A stretch of DNA of 64,000 nt from Augochlora pura (lineage: Eukaryota > Arthropoda > Insecta > Hymenoptera > Halictidae): contig NC_135782.1 of assembly GCF_028453695.1 (NCBI RefSeq), positions 1,860,001-1,924,000 on the forward strand. The letters run 5' to 3'. Both the position numbers and the translations under genes were made by a program. Under the pieces are notes generated by a model, which did not search any database, was not told the origin of the DNA, and was given only the letters and a program-made list of their open reading frames with translations. How positions within the stretch are numbered: the first letter of the stretch is position 1; each line of letters begins with the position of its first letter. Of this stretch, positions 23,201 through 34,694 are shown piece after piece.

Positions 23201-26200
23201 TTCTGATTAAAAATCACCACCTTAAAAATCGCACCTGATTAAAAATTGTACTGTCGACGAACGTGTCCACGTTGCGTCCAAATCGTCTTTTCTCTCCGAA
23301 GAGTAAGAGACAGGGAGGAAGAAGATCGCTGCTCCGTCTAGGGGATCCTTGACATCTTTGGTTCCGGTGACGAAAGGGAAGGGAGCTGCGGAATGAAACG
23401 CATGAAAAGATTCGTGTTGGCTCATAGGACAGAGAAAGATCCGATTTGGAAGTCTTCGGACAATCTGATGGCTGGCGTCGGCCCGTCGAAAATGCACGCG
23501 GAAACGGCCACCAAGGAACAGCTGTCGACGATGGAGACGGTGCCGTCGAGTGACAAACAACACTCGACCACTGGATTGACGTAATATACTTTTATATTCC
23601 CCGCGACGATTCTTGTACGCTTGCCGAAACAATTTGTCTCCCATTTTCGCGCAATTTAGTTTATGTTAATAAGGTAGATGCAACGTTGGTTCAAGAATTA
23701 TTTCAAACAATAGGGTATTTTATTTAATCGTTATTTCTATCGCTGTGGTCGCTATTGTTTCATTATTTTAAAATAACGCGTTAAAGTAACGTAAATAACG
23801 TGTTAAAGTAACGTAAATAACGCGTTAATTTCAAGTGGTTACTTCAAGTTATTATTTTAAATAATTATTTCAAGCGATCATTTCAAATAATTATTTCAAG
23901 TAATTATTTCAAATGATCCAAGCAATTATTTGAAACAATTATCTCGAACAGTTATTTCAAATAGTTATTTAGATTCTTGGAAATTACACTGATCTTATAT
24001 ATTCTGCGATACTTATTTCCGCACCGATATTCGACCCCATTAATTATTTATCCAATAATGATATACATCTTTTTTGTGGTATGTAAGGCGTTCCTCGTAT
24101 TGTGTGCAAAACGTGCGCTTAAAATATCGCTCGGAGGTCGTTTGTTCTCGCGTAAAATATAATATTAACCCTACTAAAAAGAAGCGCCTATTCAAGGATA
24201 ACTTGAAACGTTATTTCGCGAATAATATGCGCGCGCCTTGGCGAAATTAAAAAACGAATAAACCGAAAACCGCGAGTAAAACGATAATTCGTGATAATTA
24301 TTCATTTAAACGAAACCGCGTTGATATTCAAGGCCGAATGAAAAACATTGAACACCGTGATTAGAAAAAGGTCGTCGTAAAGAAAGGAAATAAAAAAGAA
24401 CATAAAAATGCAGGCTTTTATTTATTCTATAAAACGTGAAATTCTTTTCAGAAAATTCGTCGATTCTTATGGTAATTTTGTTAGAAAAACACGCTCGCCT
24501 CGAAGAATCCTCAGTGCGAATTTCGCGAGGCGCGTCGGACAGAGTTAAGGTCGACGGTATCGAAAACTAAGAGTGATTTAAAATTGAAAGTCCGATTGTT
24601 TATCCATTGTTAGGCCGCCGGGAACTTGTTGAAATGAGACGCCGATTACATTACGCGGTCGCCGACGACGCGTACAAAGTGCATCGCTGCCTCGGAAGAA
24701 GAATCCGTGGAATAATGACGCCGCGGGTAAACATATATTCGAGGCGGACGGTTAGAGGGCTCAGAAAGCGTCACGGGTGGTTGTGTAGGAATGGCGGTGT
24801 TGCGTGAGCAGCTTAAATTAACGGTTCGTAGAACTTTCTCCGGCTGTCATTCACGTGTAGCCGCCCGCTAATGGATGACAGGAATTACCTTGAAAAATCT
24901 AGGGAAACGGTTGCTCTCATTTCCCCTTACGTGCGCGTGCACCTGGGGACTACCCGTCCTCCGTTCTTCTTCGAACGGTACTCTACGATCTCGCGGGACA
25001 CCGTCGAAAAGACTACGAAACAATAATTCCATAGCAATCGTTAGATAGAGGATCCTACACAATTACGGCAACGATTTTATGCGTTTTATCCGTATACGAG
25101 ACAACGGAGTGACAGAAAGATTGAAAGAATTTTAGAACGTTGATTTTTAATCCATTGAAATGATTCAAGAGAGACGGTACTTTCTATTACGTTTCTCTTC
25201 TCTGCAGTCTTTTAATTTTTCTTTTATTTGTCTACCGTCTCTTTCGTAATTTTTTTTTCTTTAAATATTTATCCATCCCTTGTCGATCGAATTTAAACAA
25301 CGCTCAGGATCGATCGCCGCGACACAATGCCTTTAAACACGACAAACTAACAAATATGCTCCGTGTTACGATCTTTTGCGAAGCTAAAAAAGCTATTAGA
25401 AGAATCGAGACAATATTTATTCTGTGATCGAATCAAATACTCGGAGGAATGAATATATCTCTGTGAAGTGTCTCCGAACTGCAACGTGTGTCAGGTAAGG
25501 AATGATACGGCGGAGTTGTAACAAGTTGAACAGAGAACTTTGGACCACACGGAGTGACGAGAACCCGTCCGAATAGTAGAGAGAGAGGACGTTCCATGAA
25601 TTCTACGTCCTGTTCAGGACGTGTCAAATTTATTGTTTGCGTTTGCTCGGAAATATACGAGGCCGCACGGTGACGAATAAGCTGCGTTCGTTTGATTCCG
25701 TAGGCCCAGCATGTCGCAGGGCACGGTGATGATCCAGACACAGAGCAGGCTCCACGAGAAGGACTTCACTATTGCGACACCTGAGGAATTCGTTCACCGT
25801 TTCGGCGGCACCAAAGTCATCAATAAGGTGAGCACCGTTATCTGCAACGCTAGACCGACGACGACTTTCTTTTCCCAAAATTAACGGCCGGCCCTTTATC
25901 CCTTGAAGCGTTCTAGCATTCGATCGGTTTCTACGATATTTTTTTACTAGACTTTATTATTCTATACGTTATTACACTATAACTATTATATCGTAATTAT
26001 TATAATTATTACTTATTATAATCGATACTAATTATAATTCTAGTCATCACATGATATATTATTAAAAAAAAAAGAATAAAATACCTCGTTGGTCAAGAAA
26101 ATGGTAATTCAATAATTGAAACCATAGAAGACGATTATTCGAAACGAGAGATAAACCCTCTGAAGCAGGTCATTCAACGCTCAGATGCCCGGCTCGAGCA

Positions 26201-29200
26201 TATTACGCGGCACTCGCCCGTACCGTTTCGCAATGGACGTTAACCGGCCAAGGCCTTATAACTGACCTTGAATAACCTTGAGTGCTAGATCCTCCATACC
26301 TGTTTCGACATCGCCGAACGTAACGCAGACCTCAAAAATACAGATTTCCTTTCTAAAAAAAAGAAAAAAGAATTACGAATCCGTCCTTGGCATTTCGTGG
26401 CTTATTATAACTGTACGCGATTTCATTTCTTTTATTCGCATGGAACAAGAAACTACCATAGGAAAATTCTGTTTTCGCAGGTGCTGATCGCGAACAACGG
26501 AATAGCGGCGGTAAAATGTATGCGTTCGATACGTCGTTGGTCTTACGAGATGTTCAAGATCGAGCGGGCCGTTCGGTTCGTCGTGATGGTCACGCCGGAG
26601 GATCTCAAAGCGAACGCGGAGTACATCAAAATGGCAGACCAGTACGTCCCAGTGCCCGGCGGCACGAACAACAACAATTACGCGAACGTCGAGCTGATCG
26701 TCGATATCGCTATTCGACTCCAGGTCCAGGCTGTGTGGGCTGGATGGGGCCACGCTTCGGAGAACCCGAAGCTGCCGGAGTTGCTTCACAAGAACAACAT
26801 CAGCTTCATCGGTGCGTTCGTGGATCACGAGAGTCGAATCTATGATTAATAAGATCGCTAATGTTTAAAGAGTCCCGTGTACGAAGTCGAATTAAAACGA
26901 AGAAACATTCTTCCAGGGCCATCCGAGAGAGCTATGTGGGCCCTCGGTGACAAAATCGCCTCCAGTATAGTGGCGCAAACCGCCGATGTACCGACATTGC
27001 CTTGGTCGGGATCAGAGTTGACGGCTCAGTACAGCGGGAAGAAGATCAAGATATCGTCGGAGCTGTTCAAAAAAGGATGCGTCTCGACGGTGGAGGAATG
27101 TCTAGCGGCGGCGAACAAAATCGGTTTTCCGGTCATGGTGAAAGCCAGCGAAGGTGGTGGTGGTAAAGGCATCAGAAAAGTAGAGAACGCCGAAGAATTG
27201 CCTACGTTGTTTAGGTAAATGAAATGTCCAACAATATGATAATCTATTTGGACGTATTAGGTCAACCTACTTATAAAAGATGGTCGAGAAGAAACACATT
27301 TACCCCATAAACCTGTAAATTCTGTTCACAGACAGGTACAAACCGAGATACCTGGGTCTCCCATATTTATTATGAAGCTGGCGAAGTGTGCGCGCCACTT
27401 GGAAGTTCAATTATTAGCGGATAATTATGGAAATGCGATATCGTTGTTCGGTCGTGATTGCTCCATTCAGAGAAGACATCAGAAAATTATTGAAGAAGCG
27501 CCAGCTGTAATTGCCAAGCCGGAAGTATTCGAAGAGATGGAAAAGGTAATTGCTGACGATACCCCGGCTATCGTGTCGCGACGATGAAATAGTCGATTCA
27601 AATGCACGGGAAATATTTTGTAGTATTTTATACGTTCAAGTAAAACAGGTTTCGTTATGTTGTTCCACGACAGGCCGCTGTTAGATTGGCCAAAATGGTT
27701 GGGTATGTCAGCGCAGGTACTGTTGAATACCTGTACGACACTTCTGGCCGATATTACTTCCTGGAATTGAACCCGCGTCTGCAAGTGGAGCATCCTTGCA
27801 CGGAGATGGTATCCGACGTCAATTTACCGGCTGCCCAGCTTCAAATCGCTATGGGATTGCAGCTCCACCACATCAAGGATATTCGTCTTCTTTATGGTGA
27901 AAGTCCGTGGGGTGATAGCATTATCGATTTCGATCAGCCGCGACATAAACCACAACCGTGGGGTCACGTAATAGCAGCGAGAATTACTAGTGAAAATCCA
28001 GACGAAGGTAGGCATCGTTTTGAGTAATTCGCATTCACGATGTAATGAGACAGAGCGCGCCAACTATATATAACCATAAATGTAGAAAAGACTATTTAAG
28101 ATGTATTTTTTAGGTTTCAAACCAAGTTCGGGTACTGTTCAAGAATTGAACTTCAGATCCTCGAAGAACGTATGGGGTTACTTCTCGGTCGGGGCATCTG
28201 GTGGTCTTCACGAATTTGCTGACTCACAATTCGGACACTGTTTCTCCTGGGGAGAAGATCGTAATCAAGCTAGAGAAAATTTGGTCATTGCTCTGAAAGA
28301 GTTGAGCATCAGGGGTGACTTTAGAACGACCGTCGAATATTTAATCACATTACTAGAAACGGAATCCTTCCAGCAAAATAATATAGACACGGCTTGGCTT
28401 GATCTATTAATCTCTGAACGTGTTAGAAGTGAAAAACCGGACGTGTTGCTAGCTGTAACCTGCGGTGCTCTTCATATCGCTGATAGAACTATCACAGCTG
28501 CATTCGGCGGATTCCAAACTGCGCTAGAAAAGGGACAGATACAAGCTGGCAATGATTTGGAGAACGTAGTTGATGTGAGTATTTAACATCACTATTCTTT
28601 AAATAAACTTTATAGATAAACTAAGCACATACAGGATTAAATACTAAATTTTAGGTTGAACTCATTAACGATGGATACAAATACAAAGTACAAACAGCCA
28701 AATCAGGGCCGAACAGTTACTTCCTTAGCATGAATGGTTCTTACAAAGAAGTGGAAGTACATCGTCTCTCGGACGGCGGTCTGCTGCTCTCTTTGGATGG
28801 AGCTAGTTTCACCACCTACATGAGGGAGGAGGTCGACCGTTATAGAATTGTAATAGGAAACCAAACTTGTGTCTTCGAAAAAGACAACGATCCGTCTTTG
28901 TTACGATCACCTTCAGCTGGAAAGTTGATCAGCTTTCTGGTCGAAGACGGTGGCCACGTGAATGCTGGACAAGCTTACGCGGAGATCGAAGTAATGAAAA
29001 TGGTGATGTCGGTGACCGCTAGCGAAGCTGGAAGTGTTTTCTATATCAAGAGGCCGGGCGCTGTCCTGGACGCTGGTACTCTGATCGCTCACTTAGAGTT
29101 GGATGATCCAACTTTGGTAACCAAAGCCCAGGACTACACTGGCCAGTTCCCGGAAACCGAAGCTCCTGCTATCTCCGAGAAATTGAACCATCTTCACGCT

Positions 29201-32200
29201 AAGTACAGAGAGGGTTTGGAGAACATTTTGGGCGGATATTGCTTGCCTGATCCGTACCACTTACCGCGCGTACGTGAACTTCTCGAGATGTTTATGAGCT
29301 CGTTGCGCGACCCTAGTTTGCCTTTGCTCGAACTGCAGGAGGTGATCGCCACGATATCAGGCAGAATTCCAATTTCCGTTGAAAAGAAAATTAGGAAGCT
29401 GATGTCATTGTACGAAAGGAACATCACCTCTGTGTTAGCACAATTTCCTAGTCAACAGATTGCCGCTGTGATCGATGGACACGCGGCGTCCCTATCGAAG
29501 CGATCCGAAAGGGACGTTTTCTTCTTGACCACGCAAGCTATTGTTCAGTTGGTACAAAAATATAGGAACGGCATACGTGGAAGAATGAAGACCGCCGTTC
29601 ACGAACTTCTCAGACTGTACTACACTGTCGAGTCCCAATTCCAGCAGGGTCATTACGACAAATGTGTCTCGGCTTTGATAGACGAATACAAAGATGACGT
29701 GGCTACGGTAACAGGGATGATTTTCAGCCACAACCAAGTAACTAAGAAGAACGTCCTAGTTACTATGCTGATCGATCACATATGGGCGAACGAGCCCGGC
29801 CTCACGGACGAACTGTCTAGTACCTTGACAGAGTTGACCAGCTTGAATCGTACGGAACATAGCAGAGTCGCGTTACGAGCCAGACAGATCTTAATCGCTG
29901 CCCACCAACCTGCTTACGAATTGAGGCACAATCAAATGGAATCTATATTCTTGTCGGCAGTGGACATGTACGGACACGATTTCCACCCAGAGAATTTGCA
30001 GAAACTGATTCTCTCTGAAACGTCAATTTTCGATATTCTACACGATTTCTTCTATCATACCAATCGAACAGTCTGTAACGCCGCGTTGGAGGTTTACGTT
30101 AGAAGAGCCTACATTAGTTACGAATTGACCTGTTTGCAACATTTGGAATTGTCTGGCGAAGTTCCTCTCGTGCACTTCCAGTTTCTGTTGCCCATTAATC
30201 ATCCAAATCGGCAGAGTCAGTCATCGGTGAATCACAGAATCGGAGCCATGGCAGCTTTCCAGGACATGGAACAATTCATCAGATATTCCGACGAGGTGCT
30301 CGACCTATTGGAAGACCTGTCTTCGCCGAGCTCGATATCCGCCAAAGTTCTGGAAGCGGTGGATGCGGCTGGTAGCGAATCCAGACATAGCACGTCCATA
30401 AATGTGTCTATGAGCAATGCGGAGCCTGGCGTTGCGGTTGAAATGGGCGAGAGACCGACTGAACCAGTACACATCCTTAGCGTCGCCGTCCAAGACAATG
30501 TAGAGAATCACGACGATGAGTCATTGGCACAAGTTTTCGGAGGCTGGTGTACCTCGAACAAGGATGAACTGATCTCGCGGGGCATCCGAAGAGTAACGTT
30601 CGCCGTTTTGAAGAAGAGGCAGTTCCCGAAATTCTTCACTTTCCGTCAGAGGGACGGTTTCTTAGAGGACAAGATTTATCGACACCTCGAGCCAGGTTGC
30701 GCGTTCCAGTTAGAATTAAACAGAATGAGAACGTACGACCTGGAAGCTCTACCTACCTCAAACCAAAAGATGCATCTTTATCTTGGCCACGCGAAGGTCG
30801 CTAAAGGGCAACAGGTCACCGATTATCGGTTCTTTATCCGTTCTATTATAAGACACTCTGATCTAATTACCAAAGAGGCGAGTTTCGATTATCTTCAAAA
30901 CGAAGGTGAACGCGTTTTGTTGGAGGCTATGGATGAATTAGAAGTCGCCTTCTCGCATCCGCTCGCTAAGCGTACCGAGTGCAATCACATATTCCTAAAC
31001 TTTGTACCCACGGTCATCATGGATCCAGTAAAAATGGAAGAGAGCGTAAACGACATGGTTCTCAGGTATGGTTCTCGGTTGTGGAAGCTGAGAGTACGCC
31101 ATGCGGAGATCAAAATGGCTATTCGTCCAGCTCCAGGCAAGCCAGCGAGTATCATACGGTTGTGCATTGCCAATGATAGCGGTTATAGCATAGACTTGCA
31201 TCTATACACTGAGGTGACAGATCCAAAGACTGGTATTATTCGCTTCGAGTCCACTGACCTCCGGAAGTCAGGATCCATGCATGGTCTGCAGATTTCCACG
31301 CCATATTTAACCAAAGATTATCTTCAAGCAAAACGATTCCAAGCGCAAAGCGCCGGCACGACTTACGTCTATGATTTGCCTGACATGTTCAGACAACAAA
31401 CTGAGAAGATTTGGCAGAAATATATAGAGGAGAGGTCAAACTGTAATATAACTGTTCCGAATCCGGTGATGGATTGTGTAGAATTAGTCATGGAGGGTGA
31501 CAATTTAGTGGAACAAAAGCGACTTCCCGGTGAGAATAACGTTGGCATGGTGGCTTGGAGATTAAGACTCTACACACCTGAGTATCCAGAGAGCGGGCGG
31601 GACGTTATATTGATAGCGAACGACCTGACCTATTTTATCGGTTCCTTTGGTCCGAAGGAGGACTTGGTATTCTGCAGAGCATCCGAAAGAGCCAGACAAC
31701 TCGGCGTTCCCAGAATTTATTTCTCTGCGAATTCCGGAGCGCGCATTGGTCTCGCGGAAGAAGTGAAGGCGCTGTTTAAAATCTGCTGGGAGGATGACAA
31801 TGAACCGGAGAAAGGATTTAAATATATTTATTTGACGCCGGACGACTATGCTCGGTTGGCGCCGCTTAACTCCGTGAAGGCTTCGTTGATCGAAGATCGA
31901 GGGGAATCTCGTTACAAGATTACAGACATCATCGGCAAGGATGATGGCCTTGGCGTAGAAAACTTGAAACACGCCGGTATGATCGCTGGGGAAACATCCA
32001 AAGCTTATGATGAAATAGTCACAATTTCTATCGTGTCCTGTAGAGCTATTGGTATCGGAGCATACCTGTTACGTCTTGGACAGAGGGTAATTCAGATAGA
32101 GAATTCGCATATTATCTTGACCGGTTACAAAGCACTGAATACCGTATTGGGCCGCGAAGTCTATGCAAGTAACAATCAACTGGGTGGTATACAAATTATG

Positions 32201-33893
32201 CATTACAACGGTGTCTCCCATGCAACGGACGAAAGAGACTTGGACGGCGTCGAAACTGCTTTAAGGTGGTTGAGCTATTGTCCTAAGTTTAAAGGTGCGC
32301 CACTTCCTATACTACCGTCGCCGCTTCCTGATCCAGTTGACAGAGAAATCGGTTACGTGCCCACGAAGGCAGCCTACGATCCTAGGTGGATGCTCGATGG
32401 CAGGCCGTCGCAGAACGAAATGAATAACTGGGAAAGCGGATTCTTTGATCGGGGTTCTTGGCAGGTATAATACTTGCTAGCTGACAGGTCTATCAACACG
32501 AATTTGTAATTCATGACGACTACTTGCTAAACTCTCTGATTTTGTAGGAAATAATGAGACCCTGGGCTCAAACTGTGGTAACCGGAAGAGCCCGATTAGG
32601 TGGAATTCCTTGCGGTGTTATCGCAGTTGAAACAAGGTGTGTCGAGCTGCATTTGCCAGCTGATCCTGCTAATCTCGACTCAGAAGCCAAAACTATATCC
32701 CAAGCTGGACAAGTATGGTTCCCTGACAGCGCGTACAAAACTGCCCAAGCGATTCAAGATTTTAGGAAAGAAGAGATACCACTTTTCATCTTCGCCAACT
32801 GGAGAGGATTCTCTGGTGGAATGAAAGGTACTCTTTAGATCCCATCATTATGGATACACTACTTTTAACACGTTTTTATACTACATATAAATAATAAACA
32901 TTATTACAGATATGTACGAGCAGATCATCAAATTCGGTGCATACATAGTAGATGGTTTACGAGAGTATTCGAAACCGGTATTTGTATATATTCCACCTAA
33001 TGGAGAGTTGCGAGGTGGCGCCTGGGCTGTGGTCGACCCAACGATAAATCCGCGTTATATGGAAATGTTTGCTGACAATACAAGCAGAGCCGGTGTTCTG
33101 GAACCTGAGGGGATAGTTGAAATCAAATTTAGGACGAAAGATTTAGTGAAAGCGATGCATAGAGTGGATTCGGTGATTCTAAAACTCAAGGTGATTGTTT
33201 AAAGCCCTTCTACACGAGTACAAAAAATGTACAAAAATGTTTTACGTACAGATTTTATAAAATGTAATATTCTTTCAGGAAAAACTGTCTAATGTAAATA
33301 CACCAGAAGAACGAACAGAAATCGAGTCTCAAATACGGAAGCGAGAAGTAGAATTAGAACCTATGTATCGTCAAGTTGCAGTTCACTTTGCGGATCTCCA
33401 TGACACTCCGGAGAGAATGTTGGAGAAGAGCACGATTCATGACATAATTCCTTGGCGAAAAGCCCGCAGGTTACTCTATTGGCGGCTGAGAAGAAGACTT
33501 TTGGAAGATGAAGTTAGAGAAGAAGTCTTATCCACCCAGCCACGTTTCGATGTCAGGCAAGTCGGTGTGATGTTAAGAAGATGGTTCATAGAAGATAAAG
33601 GCCCCACCGAGTGTTACTTGTGGGATCAGGATGAAGCTGTGACCAACTGGTTGGAAAGTCAACGCCAAAGCGAGAACAGTGTTATTTCGCGAAATATAAC
33701 CTGCGTAAAGCAAGATGCGGTTGTTTCGCAAATCAAAGAGTCTCTTGAAGCCTGTCCGGAAGTCAGGCTAACTGCCATCCTGGAAATCGCCCATAGGTTA
33801 CACCCGACAGAACGCGCGGAATTGCTCAGGACATTATCGCAACTAGAGACCACTGCCCAAGAACATCATAATGACTCGAGTGCCTCGTCTTAA
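14225..33893 (+). CDS. ACC: Acetyl-CoA carboxylase, 11 coding exons
   Basis: Biotin enzyme that carboxylates acetyl-CoA to malonyl-CoA in the cytosol, the committed step of fatty acid synthesis. Coding exons: 14225-14382, 25704-25827, 26481-26811, 26917-27214, 27332-27545, 27674-28007, 28114-28574, 28655-32464, 32548-32827, 32910-33190, 33279-33893. All junctions are GT-AG and phases add up to 2301 residues, normal for animal ACC. Order: short acidic N-terminus (MSENPVSFVVG), an AMPK-type site across the first junction (LRPSMSQGTV), biotin carboxylase (glycine loop EGGGGKGI; FGRDCSIQRRHQKIIEEAP; ELNPRLQVEHP), the biotinyl motif EVMKMVM with the acceptor lysine at codon 28997-28999 (residue 755), central domain, and carboxyltransferase (SANSGARIGLAEEV; FANWRGFSGGMKD; PPNGELRGGAWAVVDP). 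The start is the first ATG in the frame. A polyadenylation signal AATAAA is at 34480. Two other candidate first exons lie in intron 1. Confidence 0.96.
14777..14806. repeat. AAT microsatellite
   Basis: About eight AAT units in the first carboxylase intron. Confidence 0.7.
15840..16290. repeat. Degenerate tandem repeats, about 35 bp
   Basis: Diverged copies built around cgataaaatggcgttgac and tgttcgtaatttttcgcg, strongest at 15930-16000 and decaying on both sides. Lies in the first carboxylase intron. No coding potential. Confidence 0.55.
16291..20622. other. First carboxylase intron, nothing else recognised
   Basis: Long intron sequence with AT-rich tracts (19390-19500) and scattered short frames. 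A 48-codon ATG frame at 16507-16653 (arginine-rich) has no splice or domain support. No gene within. Confidence 0.45.
20623..20753 (+). CDS. Candidate alternative first exon of ACC (b)
   Basis: An ATG in good context (ggaaaATGg) opens a 43-codon frame, alanine-rich then acidic (MEKRVAATAAAASAEIAHEE), ending at tacaaaag|gtaggg. The exon ends with two bases of a codon, exactly the phase needed to join the carboxylase exon at 25704, and restores the arginine (AG+G) of the RPSMS motif. Joined, the residues at -5 and -4 of the AMPK-type serine become Lys-Arg instead of Leu-Arg. No transcript evidence, so the exon is a hypothesis from phase, context and position. Confidence 0.4.
20754..22329. other. 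First carboxylase intron, nothing recognised
   Basis: CpG-rich at 20750-21100, AT-rich after 21700. Short frames only. Confidence 0.4.
22330..22620. repeat. Degenerate minisatellite
   Basis: About a dozen diverged copies of a 20-25 bp unit of the form aaacactgtcgattaaaaag / acgctgtctcctaaa. Non-coding, within the carboxylase intron. A separate 21-bp direct duplication (catctgccacgaagtcgtct) is at about 22727-22770. Confidence 0.6.
23393..23580 (+). CDS. Candidate alternative first exon of ACC (c)
   Basis: ATG frame of 62 codons (MKRMKRFVLAHRTEKDPIWK at the start), protein-like and ending at attgac|gtaata with two bases of a codon, the phase required for the exon at 25704. An in-frame TAG lies about 19 codons upstream of the ATG, so this would be the true start. 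Joined to 25704 the junction codon becomes ACG (Thr), which removes the basic residue four positions before the AMPK-type serine. ACC genes in other animals use several promoters with different N-termini. That this exon is used is inference. Confidence 0.5.
23760..23965. repeat. Two tandem-repeat arrays
   Basis: First, copies of ataacgcgttaaagtaacgta (about 21 bp, 23770-23830); then about ten copies of an 11-14 bp unit aattatttcaagt to 23960. In the carboxylase intron. Confidence 0.7.
23966..25703. other. First carboxylase intron, nothing recognised
   Basis: AT-rich with short unsupported frames; ends at the acceptor ttgattccgtag before 25704. Confidence 0.45.
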
Positions 33894-34694
33894 TATTTTT
33901 GATAAAATTCACAAGATTCTCTGCCTATCCACGTACCTGGTGTATGTAACTCCGTTAGAATTAATTGTACAGACGCTCGTTATATCATCTTGTTAATAGT
34001 AAATTCTACGGGAATAGCATAATTTCGAAAAGTTAATACCTGTTTCTGTCGATAGCGTTACATACTTGATGCTAGAAAGTAAAAATGGTGAACATGTACG
34101 TTAATACTGTTCAAAAATGATGCTATCGAGTATCAGACAGTGTAACTGCCATTTCCTAAACCATTGGCAAAGTATGCCCATCGTTTACGATAAGTGTATT
34201 CATGAATATAGGAGTTATATGTGTATGTATATATATATGCATATATATACATATATTTATTTTTAGAAAAAAGTCCGTTCGTTGCGTTTAATTTTATCGA
34301 ACGAGTAACTAAAACGATCGTACACGCCATCTTTCCATTGTATCGGTAAGACAAAGTCAATGGGTAAGTTTTACCAAAATGTTAAATACTGTTTTCTCAT
34401 AATCATAATACGAAATATCAAAAACTTCCTTTGCACTTAAAGAATTAATATTTTATTGAAGATCGGGTTGATTATAAGAAATAAATAATGAAAAATTTTA
34501 TGAATCTGAGTGATTAAAGGAATTAAAGCGTTTAATACAAAATAGTTACTACATGATCTTTATATATACATATATATTTTATACTATTTTTAATTCATTA
34601 AAATCGAGGTAAAATGTATATTATATGCAGTCATATTCTCATAAAGAGGTAAAAATAGAAAATCCCAAATTAACGTTTTATCGTGTTATTATCC

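Noticed and set aside
26373..26828. 151-codon minus-strand frame opposite carboxylase exon 3
   Set aside because: Antisense shadow of a strongly conserved biotin carboxylase exon.
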